Assembly (NCBI RefSeq): GCF_009905375.1
Contig: NC_133652.1
Location: 18,898,850-18,962,849, forward strand
From: Apium graveolens
Lineage: Eukaryota; Streptophyta; Magnoliopsida; Apiales; Apiaceae
Direction: 5' to 3'
Length of the DNA stretch: 64,000 nucleotides
The notes beneath the pieces were generated by a model. That model had not been told where the DNA came from. It saw only the letters and a program-made list of their open reading frames with translations, and searched no databases. How positions within the stretch are numbered: position 1 is the stretch's first letter; every line of letters starts with the position of its first letter. The translations under genes were made by a program, and so were the position numbers. Of the stretch, positions 1 through 10,911 are shown in pieces.

Positions 1-132
1 TGCATGAGAATTACTAAATAACTACAACTTACAGTCCTTAAAGCTTTACCAATCTTTAACTTCTGATAAAACTCCAGCCTGTATACAAATCAGAATTTAA
101 GCAGTTGTAATTACTGACTCGGCTTCAATTCT
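1..132 (-). other. 3' untranslated end of element A
   Basis: Matches B 20524-20670, the stretch between the accessory ORF and the polypurine tract. No gene is present; A's polypurine tract and 3' LTR should lie just left of the window. Confidence 0.7.
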
Positions 133-3100
133 TTATTTTCTGATCTCTTGAATGTCAGGAGTTGTTCTGAGATAATTCTTTAACAGATTTCTCTCAGCAT
201 ATTCAAGTTCATTAACCATCCTCCTTTTTGCATCTTTTAATTCAGCTGTATCCTCTCTTATCTGAAAGATGGCAGCCCTGAGATCATTTATCTTAGATTT
301 CCTTATCCCCTGATCCAGTCTGATCAGATATGCTTTATCAGACTCCAGATTAAATTCTACACCCTTAACACCCAGAAAAGTAGTAATCTTGGTAGTGTTA
401 GGCTTCATTTCAACTATATCATCTTTGTGATCTCTGTACTTGGGACAATATGTGCTGACAGACTTTACAGAATAAAGATTCTTCTGTCTTTGAATTTGTG
501 ACTTTAAATATCCTACAGCACTATCTGTTAATCTTTCTTTCACTTGAAGCAGAAATAGAACATGTTCCAGTTCCTCAAAATACTTCAGTGGTATAGCATT
601 CTGCCTAATATGGTATACCCTTCCATCTGTCATAAAATATAACAAGATATGTTCTTTCAAGAAGGTATGGTAAACCATCTGTACAGATTCAAGTCGATTT
701 AATCCTTCTGGAGTCGCACCTACACCTGGTTCACTCAAGGAAGTTGGATCATTGGTAGTGTTGCTCATTCTTCTTTCTTTAGAACTACCCAATCCTGATT
801 TATCTCTTGCTTCCTTTCCTGTAACAACTATTGCTTCAAAACCACTGGTTGCAGTGTTCAAAGGTTGAGTCTGTTTAGCTCTGGTGAATCCTGGTAGTAG
901 TATCTTTGAAGGTTTAACATGAGCAATGTCAGAGGTTTCCTTTTCCTTAACTTCTGATATCAAGCCAACTTGAGCAATGTCAGAGGTTGCTTGCTTCAAA
1001 GTTATATCAGAACTTACTTTGCCTTTACTCTGAACAACTTGAGCTCTGTCAGAGGTTGTTTGTGAAATTTTCTTTCAAGTCAGAGTAAGATCAATGTCTT
1101 TAACATAAATCTCTTCAATCACAGGAGGCACATAAACCTTGATAGGTTCACCAATTTAGACTTGATTGCTTCAGGATTTATCCTTTCTTGTATCACATTC
1201 CTTTAGCCTTAGGAAGTTTCTTTTTACCAACAGAAGCTTCGGATTTAGAATCAACTCTTTCTATCTTAATTCTAGCTTCTTCTTCCATCAGACTTTCCAA
1301 GTCCATTCCTGGATTTTCTTTGAGAAATAACTGTCTTGAAATTTCTTCATCAAGATCAAAAAGTTCATCAGAACTTATCTTCTTACCAGTATCAGAACTA
1401 TTTCTTTTCCCAGTATCAGATTTTGTCCTTTGACTTGTAATGTCAGGTTTTCTTGATGAGAAACTACTACCTTGACCATGACCTCCACCCATTCCAGAGT
1501 TTCCCTGGTCATCATGTTCTTCATCCATTCCCTTCAGTGGCTTAACTGACTTGCATTTGGACTTAATTACTTTCTCCCCCTTTTTGGCATCAACATTTAA
1601 AAGAAGAGAGACAAGCAATTCCACCGAGGTTTGAATTTCATGAAGTTGAGATTGCTGAGAAGCTTGATTTTGCAAAATTGCATCAATCTGAGATTGTTGT
1701 TTCTCTTGAATCTTCTCCAGATAAGCAATTCTGTCAAAGGTAGGTTGGAAGAATTTTCTCTTGTCAACTTTCTGAACTTGGTCTTGTTTGATCAATTCTT
1801 CCTGGATTTTGTGTAACTCTGCATGAGTAGTGGAATGAAGACCTTGTAGGTGTTTAGTACTCAATGCAGTGACTCTAAGTTGAGTTCTGAAATCATCAGT
1901 AATTAACATTTCATCAGCTTTTGTCAATTGTTCAGCAAGGTTCTTTGCAGAAGGAACACAGGTAACTGAGTTCCATTCCTTAGTCCACTCATGTCCAGCA
2001 GAAGTTTCACTCCAAGGTACTGGTCCTTCTCCTCTAACAAACTTCTTGACTATTTCAGCTTTAGAAACAGTCTGTTGAGGTGCATGTCCTGAGGGACCAG
2101 CTTCATCAGCAGTTGCAGCATCACCAGTAACATCATCATTTGCTGCTTCAGAACTTACAGAATTATTATCTTCTGATAAGATAACAGTATGAGAAGTAAT
2201 GGAGACATCAACATCATCCTCTACTGTTTTAACAGTTTCTAAGTTCTGATCATCAACTATATCCTGATTCTCATCTAAAGTCTGATCCTCAGGAACTGGA
2301 TGCAGAGAAGATGTAGTAGGTATTTCAATGTGAATAGTAGCATCAGGAGTCTGTGTTGATGATGGAATGATGTGTGGAGCTGCTAGATAAAGAACTTCAG
2401 GCACAATAATGTTGTGAAGATCAATTTCAGCACTTATATCTGGATCTTCAGTAGATACAAGGTCATGACAAGGAGACACAGGTGGTGTAGGTACTGTATC
2501 TGTAGCAGCTTCTTTAGCAATATCTTGGTCTTCTGAGATAAGAGATTCCTGACCTCCTTCCTTAGCTGCTTCCTCATCATCTGAAATTGGTCTTTTAGCT
2601 CTTTGCTTCTTCCTTCGTTTAGAAGGTGGAGATACCCTAGGAGGTTCATCAGAAATCATTCTTCTAAGCCTTTTGAGAAGCTTAGATCCCCAATCGCAGT
2701 ATCTTTTTGAGAAGACACCTTCTCAGCTTCTTTAGGTACAGGTTCTGAAACATGAACCTGTGTAGCATCTTCAGGATCAGATTCATCCCGCAAAACAAAT
2801 TTCCTCCTCTTCTGTGGAGCCTGAAAAAGAGTCTTTTTCCTTTTTTGTCTTGGAAGATGAGGGTTGCACGCTATGTGCTGATGATTGTGGTTGAGAGGTT
2901 TGAGGTGATTGAGTGAAAGTGTTAGGTGCTGATGTTGGAAATTCAGATGGTTGAACATCAGGATATAATTCAGTGTATTTGACAGGATCATAGGTGATTA
3001 AGGCTTGTTTGACAGATAATGGAATTAAGAGGGGTCGTAACACAGCCTTTTTATTATCAGTAGATAATAAGTCAGTAAAAGCTCTTTTAGCTAATCTAAA

Positions 3101-3784
3101 AGATAAGATTAGTGTATGAGCTGCTTGGGGCCTATTATCAGTACAATAACTATAAAGAAGCTGATAGAATCTAGCAAAGTAAACAGTATTTCTATCTTCT
3201 GTCATTCTATCCCCAATAAAGCCTAAAATTGCAGTTGCATAATCAAAATCTTTTTGATGAACAAGAGCATACTCGATTTGTTGACTAAGAATGGGAATGG
3301 CATCAAAATTAGAACATTTTTTTGCAAAAGCTTTTGTGATGCAGTCAAAGAAGAAACTCCATTCCCTCCTAATGTTGTTTCTCTTTAACTAACCCAGCTT
3401 TGCCAAAGTCTGTTCATATCCCAGACTTGCCATGAAATTCTGAAGAACAGCGTCCTCAGCAGTTGTATAGATGCTGTTCTCGGGTAAATGCAATGCTTTA
3501 CGAACTGTAGTCAAGGTTACAACATGCTCATCCTCCCCTGTGGTAAAGATTATACTCGGGGACCCTTGAGCACCACCATCATCGTAAACACCACTCCTCA
3601 AGAACTCCAGCACTTGAGGTCCAGAGATGGAATCAGGTTGGGTTAGAGCAAACCCAATATCAGAAATGGTGAGAAAATCCTGTATAAAGTGAAATTCCGA
3701 AGGAGCTTCACTCTTTGTGAGAATGGCAGAATAAATTTTGGGGACAAATTTTGCGCCATCAAAAATTATATCCTTGGGTGCCAT
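133..3784 (-). pseudogene. Large 3' accessory ORF of element A (env-like / 'plant transposon protein' type), broken
   Basis: Starting MAPKDIIFDGAKFVP at 3784, the ORF runs about 1,200 codons. It has an N-terminal globular domain of about 300 residues (IRREWSFFFDCITKAF is the most conserved part), a Pro/Ser/acidic middle with a basic patch (SKRRKKQRAKRP), a predicted coiled coil (about 1,600-1,850), a Gly-rich hinge (GMGGGHGQGSS) and a C-terminal module with YFMTDGRVYHIRQNAIPL. Damage seen: TAG at 3389-3391, two nearly compensating frameshifts near 2850 and 2670, and a one-base loss near 1195. No signal peptide or convincing transmembrane segment is visible. The domain resembles proteins annotated as putative plant transposon protein; function unknown. 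Confidence 0.8.
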
Positions 3785-4552
3785 TGAAAAGAAGTGAGAA
3801 AGATGGTTGCCTGTATTATGTTTGATAAAATGTCTAGCTGAAAAACGTCAGTAGATGAGAGAAAACAAAAGTAAAGAGAGAGATAAAATATGAAAGTAAC
3901 TAAAAGGTTTGACAATCTTTATTCTCTTTTACTTTTACACAAAAAGTAACCGTTGGGACACCTGGCAGACATGCAGTAGAAAAATAGTTAATGGGTCCGG
4001 GAAAACAGTGATCATTACTTACCATATACAGTTTTTCAAGGAAAAACCGTCCCACTTACCGAGTAAGCCCATTAATCGAGATACTTTAGTTTTATTTAAA
4101 AATTTAAAACTGTTCCCACTTAATAATTATAACCACTACAAAACCAATATTCTGAATAAAAATATATTTGTGAGAATGACCAAAATAAATTAACGAAACA
4201 AGTACTGCCACGTCAGCATCAGGACTTGATCATTATTTAAAAGTCATCAGAATATCGCTTCAACTTCAACAGTAAAACCTGTTGCTTCAATTCTTTTCTC
4301 AAATCAACAGAAATTAATCAGAACATTCATCAGAAGATAAAATGAAAATCGATGAAGTAAAAATTAATAATTTGCACAGTTAGAGAATTTGAGAAACACA
4401 GAACACATCTTGCAAGTAAAAGAAATTTCATTAAGATGCTTGAGGATTACATTCCATGAAATTAACAATTAAATTTAAACATTACAAGATAGTCTTATGC
4501 TATAATACTTAACATCAACAGCCTTAGTCCTAGCCTAAAAAGATCTAGTCGA
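3785..4552 (-). promoter_or_regulatory. Noncoding region and candidate promoter before the large ORF of A
   Basis: This stretch is homologous to B 16046-16780 and C 63327-64000. Conserved parts include a block around 3940-4080 (GTTACTTTTT, a TGGTAAGTGG-like element) and a TATA-like GTGTAAAAGT at 3931-3940, about 150 bp before the ATG at 3784. B and C have the better box GTATAAGT at the same place. No other gene is seen. Confidence 0.5.
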
Positions 4553-4819
4553 CTAATTCCTCCTGCTGTTGACGAAAAGCACCGCAAGACGGATAATCCG
4601 TTCTTGCTGAAGAAGATCAGCTCTTCTCTCTTCCTCCAATTTGTCAAGATGGAGCTGGTAGTCCATCTCGAAGAACAAGAGGTCAGTATGGACCTCCTGT
4701 GGAACAGAGTTCCACACCTCTTCAGGAATGGTAGTGATGTGCCACTCCTGCTGCCACTCAGAACAACTCAGCTCTACAGTGAATGTTTCATAGTTCATGA
4801 GAAGATTGTACAGAACCAT
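4553..4819 (-). CDS. Conserved small accessory ORF between pol and the large 3' ORF (element A)
   Basis: An intact 88-codon ORF starts ATG in a good context (AACCATGG). I do not recognise a family. It is rich in Trp, Glu and Leu, with EWQQEWHITTIPEEVW in the first third and a charged probable helix DKLEEERRADLLQQERIIRL near the end. About two thirds of residues match the corresponding B ORF at 15776-16045, and many differences are conservative, which suggests protein-level selection when the family was active. It has no membrane segment or signal peptide and lies on the same strand as pol and the large ORF. Confidence 0.65.
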   Translation of the reverse strand: MVLYNLLMNYETFTVELSCSEWQQEWHITTIPEEVWNSVPQEVHTDLLFFEMDYQLHLDKLEEERRADLLQQERIIRLAVLFVNSRRN

Positions 4820-6390
4820 GGTTTTGAAAGTGTATTTAGAGAGAGTTGGTGAGAAAATGAAGGATGTAGTTTCTGAGAGGAGATGTTGGTTTAAATAGCT
4901 AACAAACTATCAGGAGATGCAAGGAATATGAAGAGGCATAGGTAAAATTAATTATACCTCGTCTCCCTAGACTTAGGAAAATAAAAACAGTCATTGGAAG
5001 TGTAAAACAGAGTTTAATGCGCACAAGGAACAAGTAACCATTACTGTGCAAAAACGTGTACCATTAACCCTAATTGAACTGACTGTTAATATCTTACCCG
5101 TACATATTCTGATTTAAGACACGAATGTGTCAGATTGTAACAACAAATAAGTCAAGTAAGGTATCAGGATTTATTATCAGAACTTAGACTTATATCAGAA
5201 ATTGACAGTCATCAGAATATGACTTCTTAACTCGAAAAGTGAATGTTTTATTCCTGAAATTCTTCATACAAATACTGATATATTTTCATCAGAAATTAAA
5301 CGTCAGAACTTCCATCAGAACTTGTCCTCAGAATTTATGCAATTGACACATGAACTGTTCATCTATAACAACATTGATCACCACAGTAATTTTCATCATT
5401 CATATGGAGTATAACTGTGTGCATTAAGCGAAATATCAGACAAAGAGTAAAGTCTTATTCACTTCAGTACATCTTAGAAATAAGACATAACTAAGAACTA
5501 TGCTTAAAATCTGTCATGATTCTGAAGTCTACTTTAGGATAAGGTCATGCATGAGTCCACCTCAACAGTCTTGTGCTAATTTTATGCATCTTTTGAAATT
5601 CCTTTTTACAGTGGCTTCTCAGTGTAAGTGAGTCACGACTGCTTATCAGAATTTATGCTGTTTATCAGAGTATTTCTCCAGTAATCAGAGATTGTGAAAA
5701 GTCACCAATAAAATTTCATTTTGCTTTTCTAATGAATATTACTTAATACCAGCAATGCACTTGGGTCGTCCCTTTCACAGTATTTTTTTATAGATCTCAA
5801 AGGAGTACCTGATATTGAATCTTTTCTTTTGTTTTCTTTTTCTTTTGATATGTGAGGTTTATAAGCACTTAGTACATCCATCAGATTTACTAACATCAGA
5901 ACTTAATAGATAAGAAGCATTATTCTAGTTTCTGACTTAGTAATAAGATACACAAAGTAAACTTTAACTAAGCTCAGTATCAGAATTTGCTTGTGTTAAG
6001 ATGGTTCCACATAAACAATTACTTCAAACCTGGGATTTTTAGTAAATTACAGATTACTAAGTCAGCATCTAACACAGTTATCCTCATCAAATTTAATAGT
6101 TACAGAAACATCCATATCACTAGCAGAGTTAAGAAATTCACATCAGATAATAACAATCAGCACTTAGAACATTTTCATGAAAACACAGAATACACAAGGA
6201 GAGTAATATCTGTAAATACTGATCATAATATCTGATGCATCAGAATATAAACTAAGCAGATTTAGAGAAAGAACCTGAAATCATTCCAAGTTCATGTACC
6301 AGTCTAGTAAAAGTAGCTTCACACAGTGGTTTTGTGAAGATATCTGCTAGTTGTTGATCTGTTGGAACAAAATACAATTCCACAGTACCA
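4820..6390 (-). other. Spacer of element A between pol and the small ORF
   Basis: About 1.5 kb without a supported long ORF. Large blocks are strongly conserved with the equivalent spacer of B (14352-15775), for example around 5340-5420 and 5735-5790. Copies of the TCAGAACTT/AAGTTCTGAT motif are dense, notably at 5170-5340. The leftmost part contains the TATA-like box of the small ORF. Confidence 0.75.
4890..4898 (-). promoter_or_regulatory. TATA-like box upstream of the small ORF in A
   Basis: The minus strand reads TATTTAAAC about 75 bp before the ATG at 4819. B has TATATAAAT at nearly the same distance (15699-15707). The conserved position in two diverged copies suggests a real internal promoter; transcription is inferred, not shown. 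Confidence 0.5.
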
Positions 6391-8598
6391 TCATCCACAT
6401 GTTCCCTGATGAAATGGTATGCTGATGTGCTTGGTCATGAAGTGTTGAACTGGATTACCTGTCATAGCAATAGCACTTTGATTATCACAGTAAATAGGGA
6501 TTTGAGAAAGTACTAACCCATAATCCAGTAACTGATTCTTCATCCAAAGAATCTGTGCACAATAGCTTCCTGCAGCAATGTATTCTGCCTCTGCAGTTGA
6601 TGTGGAAATTGACTTTTGTTTCTTGCTAAACCAAGAAACTAATCTGCCTCCAAGAAATTGGCAGCTTCCACTTGTGCTTTTCCTGTCAATTTTGCATCCT
6701 GCAAAATCTGCATCTGAGTAACCTATCAGCTTAAAGTCTGACTCTCTAGGATACCACAATCCTAGATCAACTGTACCCTTAAGGTACTTAAAAATCCTTT
6801 TGACAGCTATTAAGTGAGGTTCTCTTGGATCTGCTTGAAATCTTGCACAAAGACAGGTAGCATACATGATATCAGGTCTACTAGCAGTAAGATAGAGTAA
6901 TGAGCCAATCATACCTCTGTAATCAGTAATATCTACTGAGTTACCAGTATCCTTGTCCAATTTAGTTGTTGTGGCCATGGGAGTGGATGCACTTGAACAA
7001 TCTTGCATTCCAAATTTCTTCAACAAATTTCTGGTGTACTTAGATTGACAGATAAAAGTTCCTTCATCATTCTGCTTGACTTGAAGGCCCAGAAAATAGC
7101 TAAGTTCTCCCATCATACTCATCTGATATCTTGACTGCATCAATTTGGTAAACTTCCTGTAAAGTTTGTCATTTGTAGAACCAAAGATGATATCATCAAC
7201 ATATATCTGAACCAGAAGTAAGTCATTTCCATGGTTGAGGTAGAACAGTGTTTTATCAATAGTTCCTCTGGTGAATCCACTTTCCAGTAAGAACTTAGCC
7301 AATGTCTCATACCATGCTCTAGGAGCTTGCTTAAGTCCATAGAGTGCTTTATCGAGCCTATAGACATGATTTGGAAACTTTGGATCTACAAAGCCTGGAG
7401 GTTGTTCAACATACACTTCCTCCTCCAATTCTCCATTGAGAAAAGCACTCTTCACATCCATTTGAAAGAATTTGAACTTCTTGTGAGCAGCATAAGCCAA
7501 GAAGATTCTTATGGCTTCTAATCTAGCAACTGGTGCAAATTTTTCATCATAGTCAATTCCCTCCTGTTGAGAGTAGCCTTTTGCAACCAGCCTAGCTTTA
7601 TTCCTTGTAATTATGCCGTCACTGTCAGTTTTGTTTCTGAATACCCATTTTGTACCAATAACTGATCTGTTCTTTGGTCTTGGCACAAGGGTCCAGACTT
7701 TATTTCTTTCAAATTCATTTAACTCTTCCTGCATTGCTTGCACCCAATCAGCATCTTGAAGAGCTTCTTCCACTTTCTTTGGTTCAGTCTGAGAGAGAAA
7801 GGAATGATAGAGACATTCATTTGATGTAGCTGTTCTAGTTCTGACACCTGCATCAGGATTTCCAGTAATCAAATTAGGTGTATGTGCTTTAGTCCACTTC
7901 CTTGCAGATGGAAGTTGATCTCTAGAACTGGATGCTCCCCCATAATCCATGTTGTCTCCATCAACATTTTCTGATGCTCCCCCTGAAGTTATTCTCTCTG
8001 AGTTAGATTCTTCAGCATTTGAATTTTCATAATTATCAGAACTTGGCTTATCAGAACTTGACGAATCAGAACTTGAAGAGCCTGTTCTTGGTTCTAACGT
8101 TTCTTGAGACATGGTTGAATCTTCAATATGCTCCCCCTGCACAGGTGCATCTTCCTTTGGCGTAGTCTCCACAGTTTCAATAACATCATAGTTTAATCCA
8201 TTAGAGTTTGCAGTATCAGGATTTAGATTATCAGAATTTACAGAATCAGAACTTAGGAGTTCATTCTCAAATCTCAGTTGATCATGATCATCGAAATTTT
8301 CAAGTCCAGTGATCTTCTTGTCATCAAAAGAGACATTAATAGATTCCATGACTACCCTTGTTCTTAGATTATAGACTCTGAAGGCTTTTGTGGAAAGTGG
8401 ACATCCAACAAAGATTCTTTCATCAACTTTTAGATCAAATTTCGATAGCTGTTCAGGATGAGTCTTAAGAACGAAGCACTTGCATCCAAATACATGAAAA
8501 TACTTCAGATTTGGCTTCTTTTTCTTCAACATCTCATATGGTGTTTTTCCATGCTTGTTGATAAGTGTTGCATTCTGAGTAAAACAAGCAGTCTGCAC
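6391..8598 (-). CDS. pol: Element A integrase C-terminus, reverse transcriptase and RNase H
   Basis: This 735-residue frame holds the integrase tail ([10 protein letters not shown]), a Ser-rich linker, the copia reverse transcriptase ([46 protein letters not shown], active site YVDDIIFGS) and RNase H ([36 protein letters not shown]). All catalytic carboxylates are present. It converts the RNA template to cDNA in the particle. The last 50 or so codons are lost to a small deletion near 6410 that shifts the frame; the original tail is still recognisable to about 6275. It is the best-preserved pol in the window. Confidence 0.92.
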   Translation of the reverse strand: MQTACFTQNATLINKHGKTPYEMLKKKKPNLKYFHVFGCKCFVLKTHPEQLSKFDLKVDERIFVGCPLSTKAFRVYNLRTRVVMESINVSFDDKKITGLENFDDHDQLRFENELLSSDSVNSDNLNPDTANSNGLNYDVIETVETTPKEDAPVQGEHIEDSTMSQETLEPRTGSSSSDSSSSDKPSSDNYENSNAEESNSERITSGGASENVDGDNMDYGGASSSRDQLPSARKWTKAHTPNLITGNPDAGVRTRTATSNECLYHSFLSQTEPKKVEEALQDADWVQAMQEELNEFERNKVWTLVPRPKNRSVIGTKWVFRNKTDSDGIITRNKARLVAKGYSQQEGIDYDEKFAPVARLEAIRIFLAYAAHKKFKFFQMDVKSAFLNGELEEEVYVEQPPGFVDPKFPNHVYRLDKALYGLKQAPRAWYETLAKFLLESGFTRGTIDKTLFYLNHGNDLLLVQIYVDDIIFGSTNDKLYRKFTKLMQSRYQMSMMGELSYFLGLQVKQNDEGTFICQSKYTRNLLKKFGMQDCSSASTPMATTTKLDKDTGNSVDITDYRGMIGSLLYLTASRPDIMYATCLCARFQADPREPHLIAVKRIFKYLKGTVDLGLWYPRESDFKLIGYSDADFAGCKIDRKSTSGSCQFLGGRLVSWFSKKQKSISTSTAEAEYIAAGSYCAQILWMKNQLLDYGLVLSQIPIYCDNQSAIAMTGNPVQHFMTKHISIPFHQGTCG

Positions 8599-8607
8599 AG
8601 CCTCAGC

Positions 8608-8895
8608 CTAAAAGTAGGTTGGTAACTTTGCTTCATCAAGCATAGTTCGTGCAACTTCAATTAGAGTTCTATTTTTTCTTTCAACAACTCCATTTTGTTG
8701 TGGAGTTCCAGGAGCAGAAAATTCCTGCTTTATTCCATAGGCTTTGCAGAACTCTTCCATTATCAGATTCTTGAACTCTGTGCCATTATCACTCCTTAAA
8801 ATTTTCACAGAATCTTTGACCAATTTATCCAGCAGTTTGACATGATCAATCAAGATAGATGAAGTCTCACTTTTGTGTGTAAGAAATACACCCAT
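8608..8895 (-). pseudogene. pol: Element A integrase catalytic core, second part
   Basis: The second catalytic Asp is in ILRSDNGTEF and the catalytic Glu in QQNGVVERKNRTL, giving the full D,D,E set together with the preceding segment. The frame ends at TYF followed by TAG at 8608-8610, where related copies have TGG (Trp) before AEAV. The reading frame then continues unchanged into the next ORF, so the break is a single Trp-to-stop change. Confidence 0.85.
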
Positions 8896-9602
8896 GTGTA
8901 TCTGGTGAACTCATCTACTATGACCATAGCATATTTCTTCTTAGCAATAGACATGACATTTACTGGACCAAATAGATCAACATGCAACAGGTGATAAGGC
9001 TCAAGAATTGATGATTCAGACTTGCTCTTGAAAGTAGATTTTCTTTGTTTTGCCTTTTGACAAGAATCACAAAGGCCATCAGGAGCAAATACTGACTTTG
9101 GCAGTCCTCTCACAAGATCTTTCTTGACAAGCTCATTTATATTTTTGAAATTTAAATGAGAGAGTTTCTTGTGCCAATTCCAGCTTTCTTCAATTGATGC
9201 TCTGCCCAGCAAACAGATTGCAGAACCATCAGAACTTTTAGAAAGCTTGGCTTCATAAATGTTACCATGACTGTATCCTTTCAGAACAACTTTGCCTGTA
9301 GATTTGCTGACTACTTCACAGTGTTCTTCAAAGAAATCAACATGATAACCTCTGTCACAGATTTGACTCACACTCAGCAGATTGTGTTTAAGTTCTGAGA
9401 CCAGTGCTACTTTTCCAATGTTGACATTCCCAAGATTGATATTGCCATATCCCAGAGTTTTTCCCATGTTGCCATCTCCATAAGAAACACTTGGGCCAGC
9501 TTTCTCCTCAAAGTCTGACAGCAGGGCTTTATTTCCAGTCATATGTCCTGAACATCCACTGTCCAGAACTAGGATGTTTTTCCTGTTGCCCTGCAATCAT
9601 TA
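8850..9602 (-). pseudogene. pol: Element A protease, GAG-pre-integrase and start of integrase
   Basis: The frame opens with the aspartic protease active-site motif LDSGCSGHMTG. It continues to the integrase N-terminal zinc domain (WHKKLSHLNF ... CDSCQKAKQRKS, an HHCC pattern) and the first catalytic Asp in LLHVDLFGPVN. The protease cuts the polyprotein and the integrase inserts the cDNA. The frame runs out shortly after YTWVYFL, where B-type integrases continue into THKSE; that continuation lies in the next frame (8895 leftwards), so one base has been lost or gained near 8890. Confidence 0.85.
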
Positions 9603-9608
9603 CGACCA

Positions 9609-10142
9609 CTAATTGTTAGTTTTGAGGACCCAAACTTGCTTGGATCCTTTGGCCTTATTAAGTTTGTTAACATTTGCAGCGGATTTAGCATCAGAGTTTA
9701 TGTTAACATTTGTCATATCAGAATTTACAGTATGAGACTTTGAATCAGAACTTATACTAGAAGGAACAATGCTAACTTTCTTCAAAGAAGGTTTTATTTC
9801 ATAATAATCATAGTACAGACTATGATATTCCTTACAAGTATAAATAGAATGCCATAAACTACCACAATGAAAATAAGGACTTTGTGGCTTATATCTAACA
9901 GACTGACTCTTAACTTCTAAAGTTGAAGGTAAGGAGTTTAAGTTCTTATTCTTCCTGCAAAAAGAGGCCAGATGGTTAGAACTTCCACAGTTATGACATG
10001 TTTTTCTAGGAGCATTAGGAACAGGCTTAAAATCATTGCTTTTATTCACACCTTCCTTTCCATTCCTATTTTTCCTAGGTGACTTTACCTTGTTTGCATT
10101 CTTTACATCTTTCAGCTTATGCTTAAGCTGCTTCTGTGTCAT
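9609..10142 (-). pseudogene. gag: Gag of element A, C-terminal tail
   Basis: This 177-residue segment begins with a basic region and carries a CCHC-like box (CHNCGSSNHLASFC) with a second Cys/His-rich patch (FHCGSLWHSIYTCKEYH). It ends with KQVWVLKTNN and a stop. The same VWV(L/P)K signature lies just before the gag/protease border in F and I, so this is the true Gag C terminus. It is in the same frame as the protease ORF that follows, with stop codons between 9597 and 9608. Confidence 0.78.
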
Positions 10143-10208
10143 TAAGCCTATGTTAACTTCAGTTGGCTTAACCTGTTTTAGTTTGTCAGAAGTTAATTCC
10201 TTTTTAAC

Positions 10209-10880
10209 TTATGATTTTTCATTATTAGACTTTGCAGTTACAAACTTCACAGGTTTTACCTTGCTCTTTTGTTTAACAACTATAGGCTCAATTTCTACAG
10301 TTTCATCTTCATCTCCGTAACCTAAGCCCTCTTTCCAGTTTCCACTACTTAACAGATTTTGAGTTGTTTTGCCAGAATTAGTCCAAGTCCTGATAATATC
10401 TCTTTCCTTTTCTAACTCAGTTTTTAGAGATTCATTCATTTTAAGTACTTCATCTCTAACATAGAAGGCATCATCTCTTTCTTTCTGAGTTTGATGGAAC
10501 ATGACTAACTCTTTTTCTAAGAAATCATTCCTTTTCCTAACAGCCAGGTTTTCAGAAGATAATCTTTCACATGTTAAAGTTTGATCTCTATAGCTAATAA
10601 ATATGGTTTTAAGATATCTTCTCAGTTCATTAATATCATCTGTATGAAATGTATAAGTAGTTTGAGGTACCTTTAATTCAGCAGCTTCAGAACTGCTTTC
10701 AGCATTTTCCATATCAGCATTTGCCATCAAGGCATAGTTCTCGTCACTTTCAGAATCTGAGGTGTCTGACCAGTTCATCTTCTTTGTGACAAGATCCTTG
10801 CCTTTGTCACTCTTCACCTTTTTGCAATCAGGAGATATGTGGCCTTTCTCACCACAGTTGTAGCATTTGACCCTTGATTA
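10209..10880 (-). pseudogene. gag: Gag of element A, zinc-knuckle and coiled-coil part
   Basis: A CCHC zinc knuckle (CYNCGEKGHISPDC, 10824-10865) marks the nucleocapsid that binds genomic RNA. It follows a TAA codon at 10878-10880 and is in frame with a 202-residue ORF. That ORF has an acidic Ser/Asp region and then a helical stretch (10400-10650) rich in Glu, Leu and Lys that looks like a coiled coil. Frame change from the capsid part and the stop show that this gag is broken. The neighbouring segment to the left continues the C-terminal tail. Confidence 0.8.
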
Positions 10881-10911
10881 ATCTCCTTTGTCAGACTTTC
10901 CTCCCTTGCCT

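Noticed and set aside
133..3784. A host gene encoding the long accessory protein
   Set aside because: Three copies at the same place downstream of copia pol, next to polypurine tract and LTR in B, show that it is part of the element.
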